From Sphingopyxis sp. QXT-31 (GTDB taxonomy: Bacteria > Pseudomonadota > Alphaproteobacteria > Sphingomonadales > Sphingomonadaceae), in contig NZ_CP019449.1 of assembly GCF_001984035.1 (NCBI RefSeq), positions 2,108,001 through 2,172,000 on the forward strand: DNA of 64,000 nt, in the 5' to 3' direction. The number at the start of each line of letters is the position of its first letter. Positions within the stretch are counted from its first letter, which is position 1. Shown here piece by piece: positions 27,060-35,537 of this stretch. The position numbers and the translations under genes are program-made. The notes beneath the pieces were generated by a model, which was given only the letters and a program-made list of their open reading frames with translations, made no database searches and was not told the origin of the DNA.

Positions 27060-28244
27060 TCACTTCCCCTGTGCCGCCAGCACGCGCAATATATTGCCGC
27101 TCCACATCTTTTCGAGATCGGCGTCCGAATAGCCGGCGGCCTTTAGCCGCTCGGTGACCTTGGGCAGCGCCGAGATATCCTCGAACCCCGGCAGGCCGCC
27201 GCCGCCGTCCCAGTCGGCGCCGAAGCAGATATGATCGGGTCCCGCGACCTCGATCGCGCGCAGCACCATCTTCATATAGGCCTCGAAATCGGCCGCCCAC
27301 AAAGGCTCGCTCTTGTCGAGTTCGCGCCATTTGCGGTTGAGCTCGGCCTGCTCTTCGGGCGGCAATTTCCCGATCCGCTCATATTGGCCGAACAGCGCGC
27401 CGCGCGCGGGCGTCATGTTCATCTCGGACATGAAGATCGTCGAAATACACATCGCCCCGCCCTTCGCCGCGAGCGCCTTCAGCCGCCCCTCGTCGAGGTT
27501 GCGCGGATGGTCGTTCGCCGAGCGCAGGCTCGAGTGCGAGAGGATGATCGGATATTTGGAGAGCGCGAGCAGCTGGTCGAAGGTCGCGTCCGACGCGTGG
27601 CTCGCGTCGATCACCATGCCCAGCCGGTTCATCTCGGCGACCCATTGCTTGCCGAGCGGGCTCAGCCCCTTCCACTTGGCCTCGCCGGTGGCGCTGTCGG
27701 CGAACTGGTTGGTCTTCGAATGCACCGGGCCCGCCATGCGGACACCCTTGTTGTAGAATTCGGCGAGCAGCGACACGTCCTCACCGAGCGGGTAGCTGTT
27801 CTCGATCGACTTGTAGGCGATGAGCTTACCCGCCTTGTCGAGCGAGCGCGCGTCGGCGGCGGTGAGCGCGGGACCGATGAGGTCGCCATGCTTCTTGATC
27901 GTCGCGTCGATCAGGTCCGAGCGGCCCCGCGCAAAGGCGAGCGCGTCGGCATAGCCCTGCGGCGTCAGCGGCCCCTGCTCGGTATAGATGACGAAGAAAC
28001 CGCCATCGAGCGCGCCCGCCTTCATCCGCGGAATATCGACCTGGACGATGTCGCCCTCCAGCGTGTGCGGATCGGCGAAGCTCCACCCCGCGCGCTCGAA
28101 ATGGAGCGAGGTGTCGAGGTGGGTGTCGAGCGTCAGGAAGCGGCTGTGCAGCGGGCGATCGTCCTTGGGCGCTGCGCCTTCCTCTTTCGCGGCGGTGCAG
28201 GCGGCGAGCGACGCGGTGGCCAGCAGGATCGCGAGATATTTCAC
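27060..28244 (-). CDS. M19 membrane dipeptidase, lipoprotein
   Basis: Zinc dipeptidase of the renal-dipeptidase family, 394 residues, which typically cleaves dipeptides including those with a C-terminal D-residue. The N-terminus MKYLAILLATASLAAC is a lipoprotein signal with a lipobox (LAAC). Metal ligands are visible: HLD in LTLDTHLDTSLHF, Glu in YKSIENSYPLG, His in VIDASHASD, His in ILSHSSLRS and Asp in CFGADWDGGGG. It is the last gene of a six-gene operon and overlaps the preceding serine hydrolase gene by 4 bp (ATGA). Its role there is probably hydrolysis of imported or periplasmic peptides. Confidence 0.93.
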   Translation of the reverse strand: MKYLAILLATASLAACTAAKEEGAAPKDDRPLHSRFLTLDTHLDTSLHFERAGWSFADPHTLEGDIVQVDIPRMKAGALDGGFFVIYTEQGPLTPQGYADALAFARGRSDLIDATIKKHGDLIGPALTAADARSLDKAGKLIAYKSIENSYPLGEDVSLLAEFYNKGVRMAGPVHSKTNQFADSATGEAKWKGLSPLGKQWVAEMNRLGMVIDASHASDATFDQLLALSKYPIILSHSSLRSANDHPRNLDEGRLKALAAKGGAMCISTIFMSEMNMTPARGALFGQYERIGKLPPEEQAELNRKWRELDKSEPLWAADFEAYMKMVLRAIEVAGPDHICFGADWDGGGGLPGFEDISALPKVTERLKAAGYSDADLEKMWSGNILRVLAAQGK

Positions 28245-29818
28245 TTCTTCTCCTCCACCGGCTTCAGGTCGAGATCGTGATAATCCCAGCTGAAATCGGC
28301 GATCTTGCTGACCGCCTTCATCGTCACCCCGGTGACCTTGCCGTCGGCGTCGAGCGCAAAGGTCACATAGGCGGGTTCGATCGCGGGGTCGTCATATTCG
28401 GTGACGAAGCTGTCATACTGCCAGTGCTTCAAACGCCCGACCATGCGCGGGGTCGAGGTGAAGTCGATCGTCAGCCCCTGCGCGGTGTTGGCGACGACGA
28501 TGTCGCCGTACCAGGGATCGCGGTAGCGCCCGGCGTAGCGCGCGGGGTCGAGCGACGGGCCGACCTTGGCGGGCGACGCCTGCGCCTGCTTCAGATATTC
28601 GACGCCGCCGGCAAGCCGCTCCTTGTACCAATCCTGCCATTTCGTCGTCCAGCCCGTGTCGGGCTGGTCCAGATAATGGTCGAGTAGCCGGTAGGTCAGC
28701 CCCAGCAGCATGCCGCTCTCTTCATTGTTCATCATGATCGCGAAGCCGATGTTCTTGTCGGGGATCATCACGACGCGGGTGATCGAGCCGAACACCCCGC
28801 CGCCGTGCGAAATGATGCGGTGGCCGCGATAATCCTGCACCTGCCAGCCGAGCGCATAGGCTTGCTGCATCGGCCGCGCGGCTTTGAGCTGCTCGGGCAG
28901 CTGGGTGATCGGCATCGGGGTCACCGGCTTCCACATTTCCGCGGCCTGCGCTTCGCTGAACAGATATTTGCCGTTCGGCAGCGCGCCATGCGCGAGCTGG
29001 ATCTTGAGCCATGCCGCCATGTCGTCGGCGCTGAGCGCGAGCCCGCCCGCCGGCGCGCCGTTGCGCCCCAGTTCGTCGCGCTCGTTCAGCGCCTGCTGGT
29101 CGCCGAGCCCGCGCAGCGGCCCGTTCAGCCGTGCGTGCGGCCACGAGCGGTTGGCAATGCGAAAGCGGTCCTCGCTATCGCTGGTCGCATTCTTCATGCC
29201 GCCGGGGCGCAGCAGCTTCTCGCGGATGAAGACTTCCCACGTCTTGCCGGTGACTTCCTCGATCAGCTGCCCGGCAACCGCGTAGAGGATATTGTCATAG
29301 GCGTAGGCGGAGCGGAAACTCGTCTTGGGTTTGAGGTACGCGACGCGCTGGACGGTCTGCTTGCGCGTCAGATTGGTGCGCGGCACGAACATCAGGTCGC
29401 CCTGCCCCAGCCCCAGCCCGCTGCGGTGGACGAGCAAGTCGCGGATCGTGATCTCGCGCGTGACCCACGGGTCGTACATGCGGAACCACGGCATATGCCG
29501 AATGACCGGGTCGTCCCAGCCGATCTTGCCCTCGTCGACGAGGATCGCGAGCGCCGCCGCGGTCATCGCCTTGCCGGTCGAGCCGGTCTGGAAGATCGTC
29601 TCCTTGTCGACCAGCGCACGCTCGCCGAGCTTGCGCTCGCCCCAGCCGCGCGACAGCGTGGTCTTGCCGTCCTCGACGATCGCGATCGACACCCCGGTGG
29701 CGCCGATCTCCTTGCGCAGCGTCTCGACCTCGGTGCCGAAGTCCTTCGGCGGTTCGGCCCATGCCGGAACGGCGGTCGCGACGAGCAGCGACAGCGCAAA
29801 TAAACGGGCGTGTTTCAT
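28241..29818 (-). CDS. Periplasmic beta-lactamase-like serine hydrolase with DUF3471-type C-terminus
   Basis: 525 residues. Signal peptide (LFALSLLVATAVPAWA), then the serine beta-lactamase/DD-peptidase fold: SxxK motif in TGSTGKAMTAAALAI (nucleophile Ser), YxN-like AYDN in SAYAYDNILYAVAGQL, and HGGG in ISHGGGVFGS replacing KTG. Residues about 425-525 form a DUF3471-like domain (DPARYAGRYRDPWYGD). Such proteins act as D-aminopeptidases, DD-carboxypeptidases or esterases. It overlaps both operon neighbours by 4 bp. A role in trimming D-amino-acid peptides is inferred from the operon. Confidence 0.9.
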   Translation of the reverse strand: MKHARLFALSLLVATAVPAWAEPPKDFGTEVETLRKEIGATGVSIAIVEDGKTTLSRGWGERKLGERALVDKETIFQTGSTGKAMTAAALAILVDEGKIGWDDPVIRHMPWFRMYDPWVTREITIRDLLVHRSGLGLGQGDLMFVPRTNLTRKQTVQRVAYLKPKTSFRSAYAYDNILYAVAGQLIEEVTGKTWEVFIREKLLRPGGMKNATSDSEDRFRIANRSWPHARLNGPLRGLGDQQALNERDELGRNGAPAGGLALSADDMAAWLKIQLAHGALPNGKYLFSEAQAAEMWKPVTPMPITQLPEQLKAARPMQQAYALGWQVQDYRGHRIISHGGGVFGSITRVVMIPDKNIGFAIMMNNEESGMLLGLTYRLLDHYLDQPDTGWTTKWQDWYKERLAGGVEYLKQAQASPAKVGPSLDPARYAGRYRDPWYGDIVVANTAQGLTIDFTSTPRMVGRLKHWQYDSFVTEYDDPAIEPAYVTFALDADGKVTGVTMKAVSKIADFSWDYHDLDLKPVEEKK

Positions 29819-30954
29819 GACACGGTCTCCATGGAGGCAAGGGGGTTGGGACGCAGCAGGCGCCAGACGCCGATGGTGAGCAAAGGCGCGACGAACACGC
29901 CAAGGAACAGCCAGGCGAGGAAGCGGTAACCGCTGGCGATAAGGTCGACGAGGCCGATGCGCCCCGCGACGAAGATGCAGCCCGCGAGGATCACCGCGCC
30001 GATGACCGCGCGCGCGCCGGTGGTGAGCGGCGCGCGGCCGCGGCTCTCGATCGCGCCCGAGATGCGCTCGTTGATCGCATGCACCGCCCCCGCCCCGCTT
30101 TCGAGCAGCGCGGCGAAGATCATCACCTGGAACAGCACATGGAATCCCGGCACCGTCATCTGGCGGAGCAGGAAATCGGACGGCAGCGTCTCCGCACCGA
30201 TCGCGGGATAGAAGGCCATCATCGCGACGAAGAAGAGGATCGCGGGCAGCATCGACAGCGGCCCCGCGATGATCCCCGCCAGCACCGCGTCGCGCTGGCT
30301 GGTAAGGTGGCGCAGCACCGGCAGGATCACCACCGCGCCGACGATATTGTAACTCGCATAGGTCAGCCCGCCCGACATCCAGTCGCCCGACGGCGGCGGT
30401 GCGGTCGCGAAACCCTGACCGATCAGGTCGCCGAAACTGGCCAGCGCGATGACGAGGAACAGCGCGTAGACGGTGTAGAGCAGGATCGAGACATATTTGA
30501 ACATTTGCTCGACGACGCCCGTCCCCCAGGCGACGACCGCGGTGATCGACACGCCGAGCAACAGCGACCCCAACCATTCGGGCCAGCCGAAGGTCGCCGC
30601 GCCGATCGCCCCCGCCGCGGCGCCGAACACCGCGAGGATCAGGACGACGAAGATCAGGTAAGCGATCTCGAACGCGATCCAGCCTGGGCCGAGAAGCCCC
30701 TGGAAAAAGGCGCGATAGTCATAGGCGCCGAGCTTGCGCGCGAGCGCGAAAGTCACCGCGGCAACAAGGCTCCACACGAGCGTCGCGAGCAGCATCGCAG
30801 CGAGCCCGCCCCACGGCCCCGCGGGCACGAAATATTCGGCGAGTTCGCGCCCCGTGGCATAGCCGCCGCCGATGATCACCGCCTTGAGCGCAAAACCGGG
30901 GAGCAGGAAGCGCTGGAACCAGCTCGACCCTCCGGCTGGTTCGGCGATGCTCAT
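29815..30954 (-). CDS. YkvI-type (COG3949) inner-membrane transporter
   Basis: 379 residues with about 10 hydrophobic helices. The N-terminal segment LKAVIIGGGYATGRELAEYF and the LTYASYNIVGAVVILPVL segment match uncharacterised YkvI membrane proteins, related to the APC superfamily. The substrate is not known. Its 4-bp overlaps with the DUF1611 gene upstream and the serine hydrolase gene downstream suggest it moves an amino acid or its derivative handled by that operon, perhaps D-glutamate or a dipeptide. The ATG at 30954 was chosen for the ATGA overlap. Confidence 0.85.
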   Translation of the reverse strand: MSIAEPAGGSSWFQRFLLPGFALKAVIIGGGYATGRELAEYFVPAGPWGGLAAMLLATLVWSLVAAVTFALARKLGAYDYRAFFQGLLGPGWIAFEIAYLIFVVLILAVFGAAAGAIGAATFGWPEWLGSLLLGVSITAVVAWGTGVVEQMFKYVSILLYTVYALFLVIALASFGDLIGQGFATAPPPSGDWMSGGLTYASYNIVGAVVILPVLRHLTSQRDAVLAGIIAGPLSMLPAILFFVAMMAFYPAIGAETLPSDFLLRQMTVPGFHVLFQVMIFAALLESGAGAVHAINERISGAIESRGRAPLTTGARAVIGAVILAGCIFVAGRIGLVDLIASGYRFLAWLFLGVFVAPLLTIGVWRLLRPNPLASMETVS

Positions 30955-31991
30955 GCGAGGCAGCTGTCCACGAGCGCGGCAAAGGCCGCGCCGCCGCGGA
31001 TCGGGTCGGCGACCGGCAGGGCGAGCCGGCGGCTTTCGGCGCCGAGCAAAGCCTCGGCCTCGCCCGCGCCGAGGCTCGAGGTGTTGAGGCTGACGCCGCC
31101 GCAGCGGATCGCGGGATTGGTGCGGCTGCCGAGGCGGATCGTCAGGTCGATGACCTCCTCGACGCTCGGCAACGCGAAGCTTTCCATGCCCAGGATCACC
31201 TTGCGCGACGGATCGTGGCACACGACGAACACGTCGGGCTGGCTGCCGTGGAGCAGTCCCAGCGACACCGCGGCATAGGCGGGGTTGAAGATCGACCCCT
31301 GCCCCTCGATCACGTCCCAATGATCGGCGGGCGCATCGGGGCTGAGGATTTCGGCCGCCCCCGCCTCGAAGTCCGACACCACCGCATCCATCGGGATGCC
31401 GCCGCCGGCGATCATGATGCCAGTCTGGCCGGTGGCGCGGAAATCGGCGTCGAGCCCGCGCTCGGCAAAGGCGCGGTGCAGCGCGAGCGCGGTATATTTC
31501 TTTCCGAGCGCGCAGTCGGTGCCCACGGTGAGCAGGCGCTTGCCCGTGCGTTTGATCCCGGTGCCGATGGGGATATCGGCGGGCGGCGTGCGCACGTCGA
31601 TCAGCCGCTGGCCGGTGCGCCGCGCCGCCTCGACCAGCGCGGGCACGCTGGTCAGCCGCGTGTGCAGCCCGGCGACGATGTCGAGCCCCGCCTCCATCGC
31701 CTCGATCAGGATCGCGACCCAGCTTTCGCCGATCACGCCGCCCTGGTTGGCAACCCCGATCACCAGCGACCGCGCGCCCGCCGCCTTGGCGGCTGCGGGG
31801 TCGAGCCGCGGCAAGCCGGTGGTGACGGTGCAACCCGCGGCGGAATACTCCCCGACGCAGCGGTCCGCCGCCCAGTCGGCAAGCCCGAAGGCGGTCTTCG
31901 CGAAGCTGGCTTCGGTGGTGTCGCCGAGGAACAGCAGATAGGGCTGCGGCAGGGTCAATCGTTCGGACAAGCGTCCGGTGGGCGCGTTCAT
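30951..31991 (-). CDS. dgcN: DUF1611 protein, probable D-glutamate N-acetyltransferase DgcN
   Basis: 346 residues of the DUF1611 family. Features: P-loop-like segment RLLTVGTDCALGKKYTALAL, TRLTSVPALVEAARRTGQR with VRTPP, and GQTGIMIAGGGIPMDAVVSD. Members called DgcN acetylate D-glutamate to N-acetyl-D-glutamate, which DgcA then racemises. A DgcA-like gene lies at 35538-36545 under a related promoter, which supports the assignment. The ATG at 31991 has GGAG 8 nt upstream; a GTG at 32000 overlaps that site. It starts 19 bp after the TonB receptor gene. The substrate is inferred from the family. Confidence 0.75.
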   Translation of the reverse strand: MNAPTGRLSERLTLPQPYLLFLGDTTEASFAKTAFGLADWAADRCVGEYSAAGCTVTTGLPRLDPAAAKAAGARSLVIGVANQGGVIGESWVAILIEAMEAGLDIVAGLHTRLTSVPALVEAARRTGQRLIDVRTPPADIPIGTGIKRTGKRLLTVGTDCALGKKYTALALHRAFAERGLDADFRATGQTGIMIAGGGIPMDAVVSDFEAGAAEILSPDAPADHWDVIEGQGSIFNPAYAAVSLGLLHGSQPDVFVVCHDPSRKVILGMESFALPSVEEVIDLTIRLGSRTNPAIRCGGVSLNTSSLGAGEAEALLGAESRRLALPVADPIRGGAAFAALVDSCLA

Positions 31992-32010
31992 CTGTTTCAC
32001 TCCGGTCGCG

Positions 32011-34212
32011 TCAGAAGCCGGCCGTCAGCGTCGCGCCGATCGTGCGCGGACGGATGACCGCGGTACCGGCCGCGCCCAGCGGGATGTTGCCGGGCACTTC
32101 GAACGAGGTCTTGCCTTCGCTGTCGAACAGATTCTTGGCATAGACTTCCAGCGAATAGCGGCCGAAATCAAGGCCGGCGCGCAGGTCGACGACCTCGTAG
32201 GAGGGTAGGTAGCGCTGGCGGCCGTTGGCGCTGCGGAAGGCGAAGTCGAAGCCCGCGGGCTGTTTCGACAGGCTGCGCAGCGAGGCGCCGACATGCGCCT
32301 GGGTCTCGCCGCCAAGATCCCATTCATAATCGGCATTGGCGCCGATGCTGTATTTCGGCGTGTAGGGCAGCCGGTCGCCGGCAAGTCCGCCGACCTGCGC
32401 CGGGGTGTCGTCCTTCAGCGTCGCATCGGTGTAGGCACCGTTCAGCGAGAAGACGAGCCCGTTGGTGGGGCGCAGGTTCGCGGTGAATTCCAGGCCGTTG
32501 CTCTCGGCCTTGCCGCCGTTGAAGTTGATACCGAAATTGTTGACGATGCCGAACACCTGGATGTCCTTCCAGTCGATGTGGAAGGCGGCGATGTCGATGC
32601 CGAAGGTCCGGTCGGCGGTTTCGGCTTTCACCCCGACCTCATAGCTGATCAGCGAGTCCGAGCTGTAGGAGCCGAGTTCCACCGGCGCTCCCGGTGCCAG
32701 CACGTTCGGGCCGCCGGGGCGGAAACCCTTGGCGACGCGGGCATAGACGGTTGCCTGGTCGCTGATCTCGAAGCTCGGCGCGACCGAGAAAGTGAAGACA
32801 TTTTCGGACGAGCGCGCAACCGGCAGCGTGTTCGGGCCGCCCGCCAGCACGCCGTCGGACACCTGCAGCGCCGATTGCTTGTTGTCGCTGTAGCGGCCGC
32901 CGAAGGTCAAATCGAAGCGCTCGCCCAGATGCAGCGTCGCATTGGCGAAACCCGCGATCTCGCGGTAGCGCGAACTGAGCTGCGCGACGCCGAGCAAAGG
33001 CAAACCCGCGACGGGCGTCAGGGTGCCCGGCTGGACCGCATTGAATTCCTGATCGATCAGGCCGCGTTCGCGCGTGTAATAGCCGCCGACCAACCATTCG
33101 AAGCTGTCGCTCTCGGGCGACTGGAGCCGCACTTCCTGCGTCAGGCGGCGGACGCGCGTCGTCTGCTGATTGAAGAAGTCGTTCGGGGTGCCGAACACCG
33201 CCTCGATCAGCCCGCCGAACTGGGTGGTGAGGTCGGCGCGGAAAACCTGCCGCAGCGTGCTGTAGCTCGTCGCGGAAACGAGGTTCGCGAAACCGAGGTC
33301 GGCTTCGACGACCGCACTATACACGCGATACTGCACGTCGGTGCCCTCGGGTACAAACTGCGACTGGGTCAGCCCGCCATAGAGGGTACGGCCGGTCGCG
33401 GGGTCGCTGTCGACATTGTTCGAGGCGTTGGTTTTCAGATTCTGCGAATAGGCGCTGAGCTGCACCGAAAAGGTTTCGCTGGGCCTGAACAGCAGCGAGG
33501 CGCGGCCGCCGTAGCTTTTGCTGTCGTTGATGTTCTTCTCGACGTCCGACCCCGCGGTGCCGATCGAGTCGATATAGCCGCCATAGTCGCGGTAGAAACC
33601 CGAGGCGCGGAAGGCGAGCGTATCGCCGAGCGGGATGTTGACCACCGCGCTGCCGAGGAAGGATTCGTCGCCGCCCTTGGTCGCCTCGACGCTGCCGCGC
33701 GCGCGGACCTCAAGCGCGCCGGTATCGGGCTTTTTTGTCACATATTTGAGCACGCCGCCCATCGAGCTGGCGCCATAGATGGTGCCCTGCGGCCCGCGCA
33801 GCACCTCGATGCGTTCGATGTCGAAGGTGTCGAAGTCGCCGGCCAAGATCGCACCATTCACGAGGCCGCTGCTCGACCCGAAACTCATTTCGTCCTGATA
33901 GACTGCAACCGTCGAGGCGACCCCGCCGGTGTTGACGCCGCGGATCACGAGGCGCCCGAAGCCCGGGGTGGTCTGGTTGAGCTGCAAGCCCGGAACGAGC
34001 TTCAGATAGTCGGAAAAGCTGATCGCCTGCACATTTTCCAGCGCATCGCCCGACACGACGCTGACCGATTGCGGCACGTCGATCAGCAATTGCTCGCGCT
34101 TCTGCGCGGTGACGACGATGTCGCTCTCGGACTCGCCGGCTTCTTCGGCATGGGCGGGCATGGCGGCGGCCAGTGCGGCCAAGCTTGCGGTAATCAGTAC
34201 AGTCTTTTTCAT
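32011..34212 (-). CDS. TonB-dependent outer membrane receptor
   Basis: 733 residues. Signal peptide (KKTVLITASLAALAAAMPAHA), TonB-box-like ESDIVVTAQKR, a plug domain (about 45-155: DVPQSVSVVSGDAL, RIEVLRGPQGTIYGASSMGG) and a large beta-barrel ending in phenylalanine (TIGATLTAGF). The nutrient is unknown. Its place in an operon of dipeptidases, serine hydrolase and DgcN suggests oligopeptides or muropeptides. The ATG at 34212 gives a normal signal peptide; it lies 4 bp after the M19 dipeptidase stop. Confidence 0.93.
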   Translation of the reverse strand: MKKTVLITASLAALAAAMPAHAEEAGESESDIVVTAQKREQLLIDVPQSVSVVSGDALENVQAISFSDYLKLVPGLQLNQTTPGFGRLVIRGVNTGGVASTVAVYQDEMSFGSSSGLVNGAILAGDFDTFDIERIEVLRGPQGTIYGASSMGGVLKYVTKKPDTGALEVRARGSVEATKGGDESFLGSAVVNIPLGDTLAFRASGFYRDYGGYIDSIGTAGSDVEKNINDSKSYGGRASLLFRPSETFSVQLSAYSQNLKTNASNNVDSDPATGRTLYGGLTQSQFVPEGTDVQYRVYSAVVEADLGFANLVSATSYSTLRQVFRADLTTQFGGLIEAVFGTPNDFFNQQTTRVRRLTQEVRLQSPESDSFEWLVGGYYTRERGLIDQEFNAVQPGTLTPVAGLPLLGVAQLSSRYREIAGFANATLHLGERFDLTFGGRYSDNKQSALQVSDGVLAGGPNTLPVARSSENVFTFSVAPSFEISDQATVYARVAKGFRPGGPNVLAPGAPVELGSYSSDSLISYEVGVKAETADRTFGIDIAAFHIDWKDIQVFGIVNNFGINFNGGKAESNGLEFTANLRPTNGLVFSLNGAYTDATLKDDTPAQVGGLAGDRLPYTPKYSIGANADYEWDLGGETQAHVGASLRSLSKQPAGFDFAFRSANGRQRYLPSYEVVDLRAGLDFGRYSLEVYAKNLFDSEGKTSFEVPGNIPLGAAGTAVIRPRTIGATLTAGF

Positions 34213-34216
34213 CGTC

Positions 34217-35359
34217 TTACCCCCAGACTTGGCCGAGCAGGCGGCGGAAATTGCCCCCGAGCACGGCCGTGATGTTTTCATTGGAATAGTTGCGGCGAAT
34301 GAGTTCTTCGGTCAGGTCGAAGACCTTCAGCGGATGGTCGAAGCCGTCGATGTCGATCTTGTCGCGAAAGCCGTAGCTGGCCTTGTAGCTGCCCTTGAGC
34401 GCGGCATATTCCGACGGCTCCATGTCGTCATAGCCATGGAGGTCGGCGTCGGAGCCGATTCCGACATGCTCGATCGCGGTGAGCTTCGCGACATGATCGA
34501 TATGATCGGCCATATGCCCGACGTTGGTCGGGTCGCTCGCGCGGACGAACATGCGCACGCCGGTGATGCCCATCACCCCGCCCTTCGCGGCGAGCGCCTT
34601 GATCGCCGCGTCGGTCTTGACGCGCGGGTGATCGACCAGCGCGCGGGCGTTGCTGTGCGTGATCGCGATCGGGCCTTTGGCGAGTTCGATAGCGTCGAGC
34701 GTCGTCTTGTCGCCGCAATGCGAGACGTCGATCAGCATCTTCTGCTTTTCCATCTCGGCGATGATCGCGGCGCCATAGTCGCTGACCCCGCCGTCGACGC
34801 GCTCGGTGCTGCCGGATCCGATGCGGTTCTGGCTGTTGTAGGTGAGCTGCGCGCAGCGCAGGCCAAGGCGGCGGAAGGTCGCGACATCCTCGACGCGCGC
34901 AAAATGCTCGGCATTCTGGATGCCCATGACGACGGCGCATTTCCTGTCGGCCTTGGCGCGATCGAGGTCGGCGACGTCGCCGACGATGGTGAAGACATGC
35001 GCATTATGCCCGGCGAAATGCTGCCACGCGGCGAGATATTCGAGCGCCTGTTCGCGCGCATCGGGGCCGCCGAGGCCATAGGCGTTGTGGAATCCCGTGA
35101 TCCCGCTGGCACGGAACTCGGCGGCTTCGGCGTCGGTCAGGCGGCGCGTCACATAGTCGGGCGACAGCGTGATCTTGAGCGGCGCGAGCATGTCGATGAC
35201 CAGCGACGAGGCGACGAGATCGACCGCGCGGCGCGAATAGCGCTTCGCCGACGCGCCCGCAAAAGCGAAGGCGCCCCGATTGATCATCGGCGCGGACAAA
35301 GCGGCACCGACCGCACCCGCGATGACCGCGCGGCGCGTTACTGGGAATGACGTTGCCAT
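34217..35359 (-). CDS. M19-family dipeptidase homologue, Tat-type signal, lacks HxD metal motif
   Basis: 380 residues. The N-terminus VTRRAVIAGAVGAALSAP looks like a twin-arginine signal. The M19 fold is clear: Glu in MGIQNAEHF, His in LIDVSHCGDKT, His in AITHSNARAL, Asp in GIGSDADLHG. However, the usual first motif (DGHND, with HxD metal ligands) reads VIDMLAPLKI, so two ligands of the binuclear site are missing. It is the first gene of the operon, with a TTGACA promoter 56-61 bp upstream of the ATG. It may be a one-metal enzyme with altered specificity, or a binding protein. Confidence 0.88.
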   Translation of the reverse strand: MATSFPVTRRAVIAGAVGAALSAPMINRGAFAFAGASAKRYSRRAVDLVASSLVIDMLAPLKITLSPDYVTRRLTDAEAAEFRASGITGFHNAYGLGGPDAREQALEYLAAWQHFAGHNAHVFTIVGDVADLDRAKADRKCAVVMGIQNAEHFARVEDVATFRRLGLRCAQLTYNSQNRIGSGSTERVDGGVSDYGAAIIAEMEKQKMLIDVSHCGDKTTLDAIELAKGPIAITHSNARALVDHPRVKTDAAIKALAAKGGVMGITGVRMFVRASDPTNVGHMADHIDHVAKLTAIEHVGIGSDADLHGYDDMEPSEYAALKGSYKASYGFRDKIDIDGFDHPLKVFDLTEELIRRNYSNENITAVLGGNFRRLLGQVWG

Positions 35360-35392
35360 CCCGATCCGACCTCCTGAAATTACAAATTCGAG

Positions 35393-35420
35393 ACTATTGT
35401 CCTAATCAGAGAATTGTCAA
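35393..35420 (-). promoter_or_regulatory. Promoter and putative operator of the six-gene operon
   Basis: Reading the minus strand: -35 TTGACA (35420-35415), 16-nt spacer, -10 AATAGT (35398-35393). Bases 35400-35420 match 38625-38645 at 18 of 21 positions (consensus TCCTRATYAGARAATTGTCA on the plus strand). A 7-bp inverted repeat, TGTCCTA (35398-35404) and TAGGACA (35427-35433), flanks the -35 box. The probable binder is the XRE-cupin regulator encoded at 38653. Confidence 0.65.
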
Positions 35421-35450
35421 CCCAAATAGGACATCCATCTATCTATTTTC

Positions 35451-35523
35451 GTCACCCCGGGCTCCACTCGGGGTCCGCTCGGCCACATCGAATAGCGGGA
35501 CCCCGGATCAAGTCCGGGGTGAC
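35451..35523. repeat. REP-like imperfect inverted repeat
   Basis: Left arm 35451-35479 starts GTCACCCCGG; right arm 35494-35523 ends CCGGGGTGAC. Arms pair along most of about 29 nt with a few mismatches. It lies between the dgcA stop and the next operon's promoter, so it could end the dgcA transcript and keep the two units separate. Confidence 0.7.
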
Positions 35524-35537
35524 GGAGGGGCTGGACC

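Noticed and set aside
32293..34272. 659-codon plus-strand open frame opposite the TonB receptor gene
   Set aside because: It is the antisense of a clear TonB receptor; long antisense frames are expected at this GC content, and its translation is rich in Arg/Ala/Asp with no family motif.
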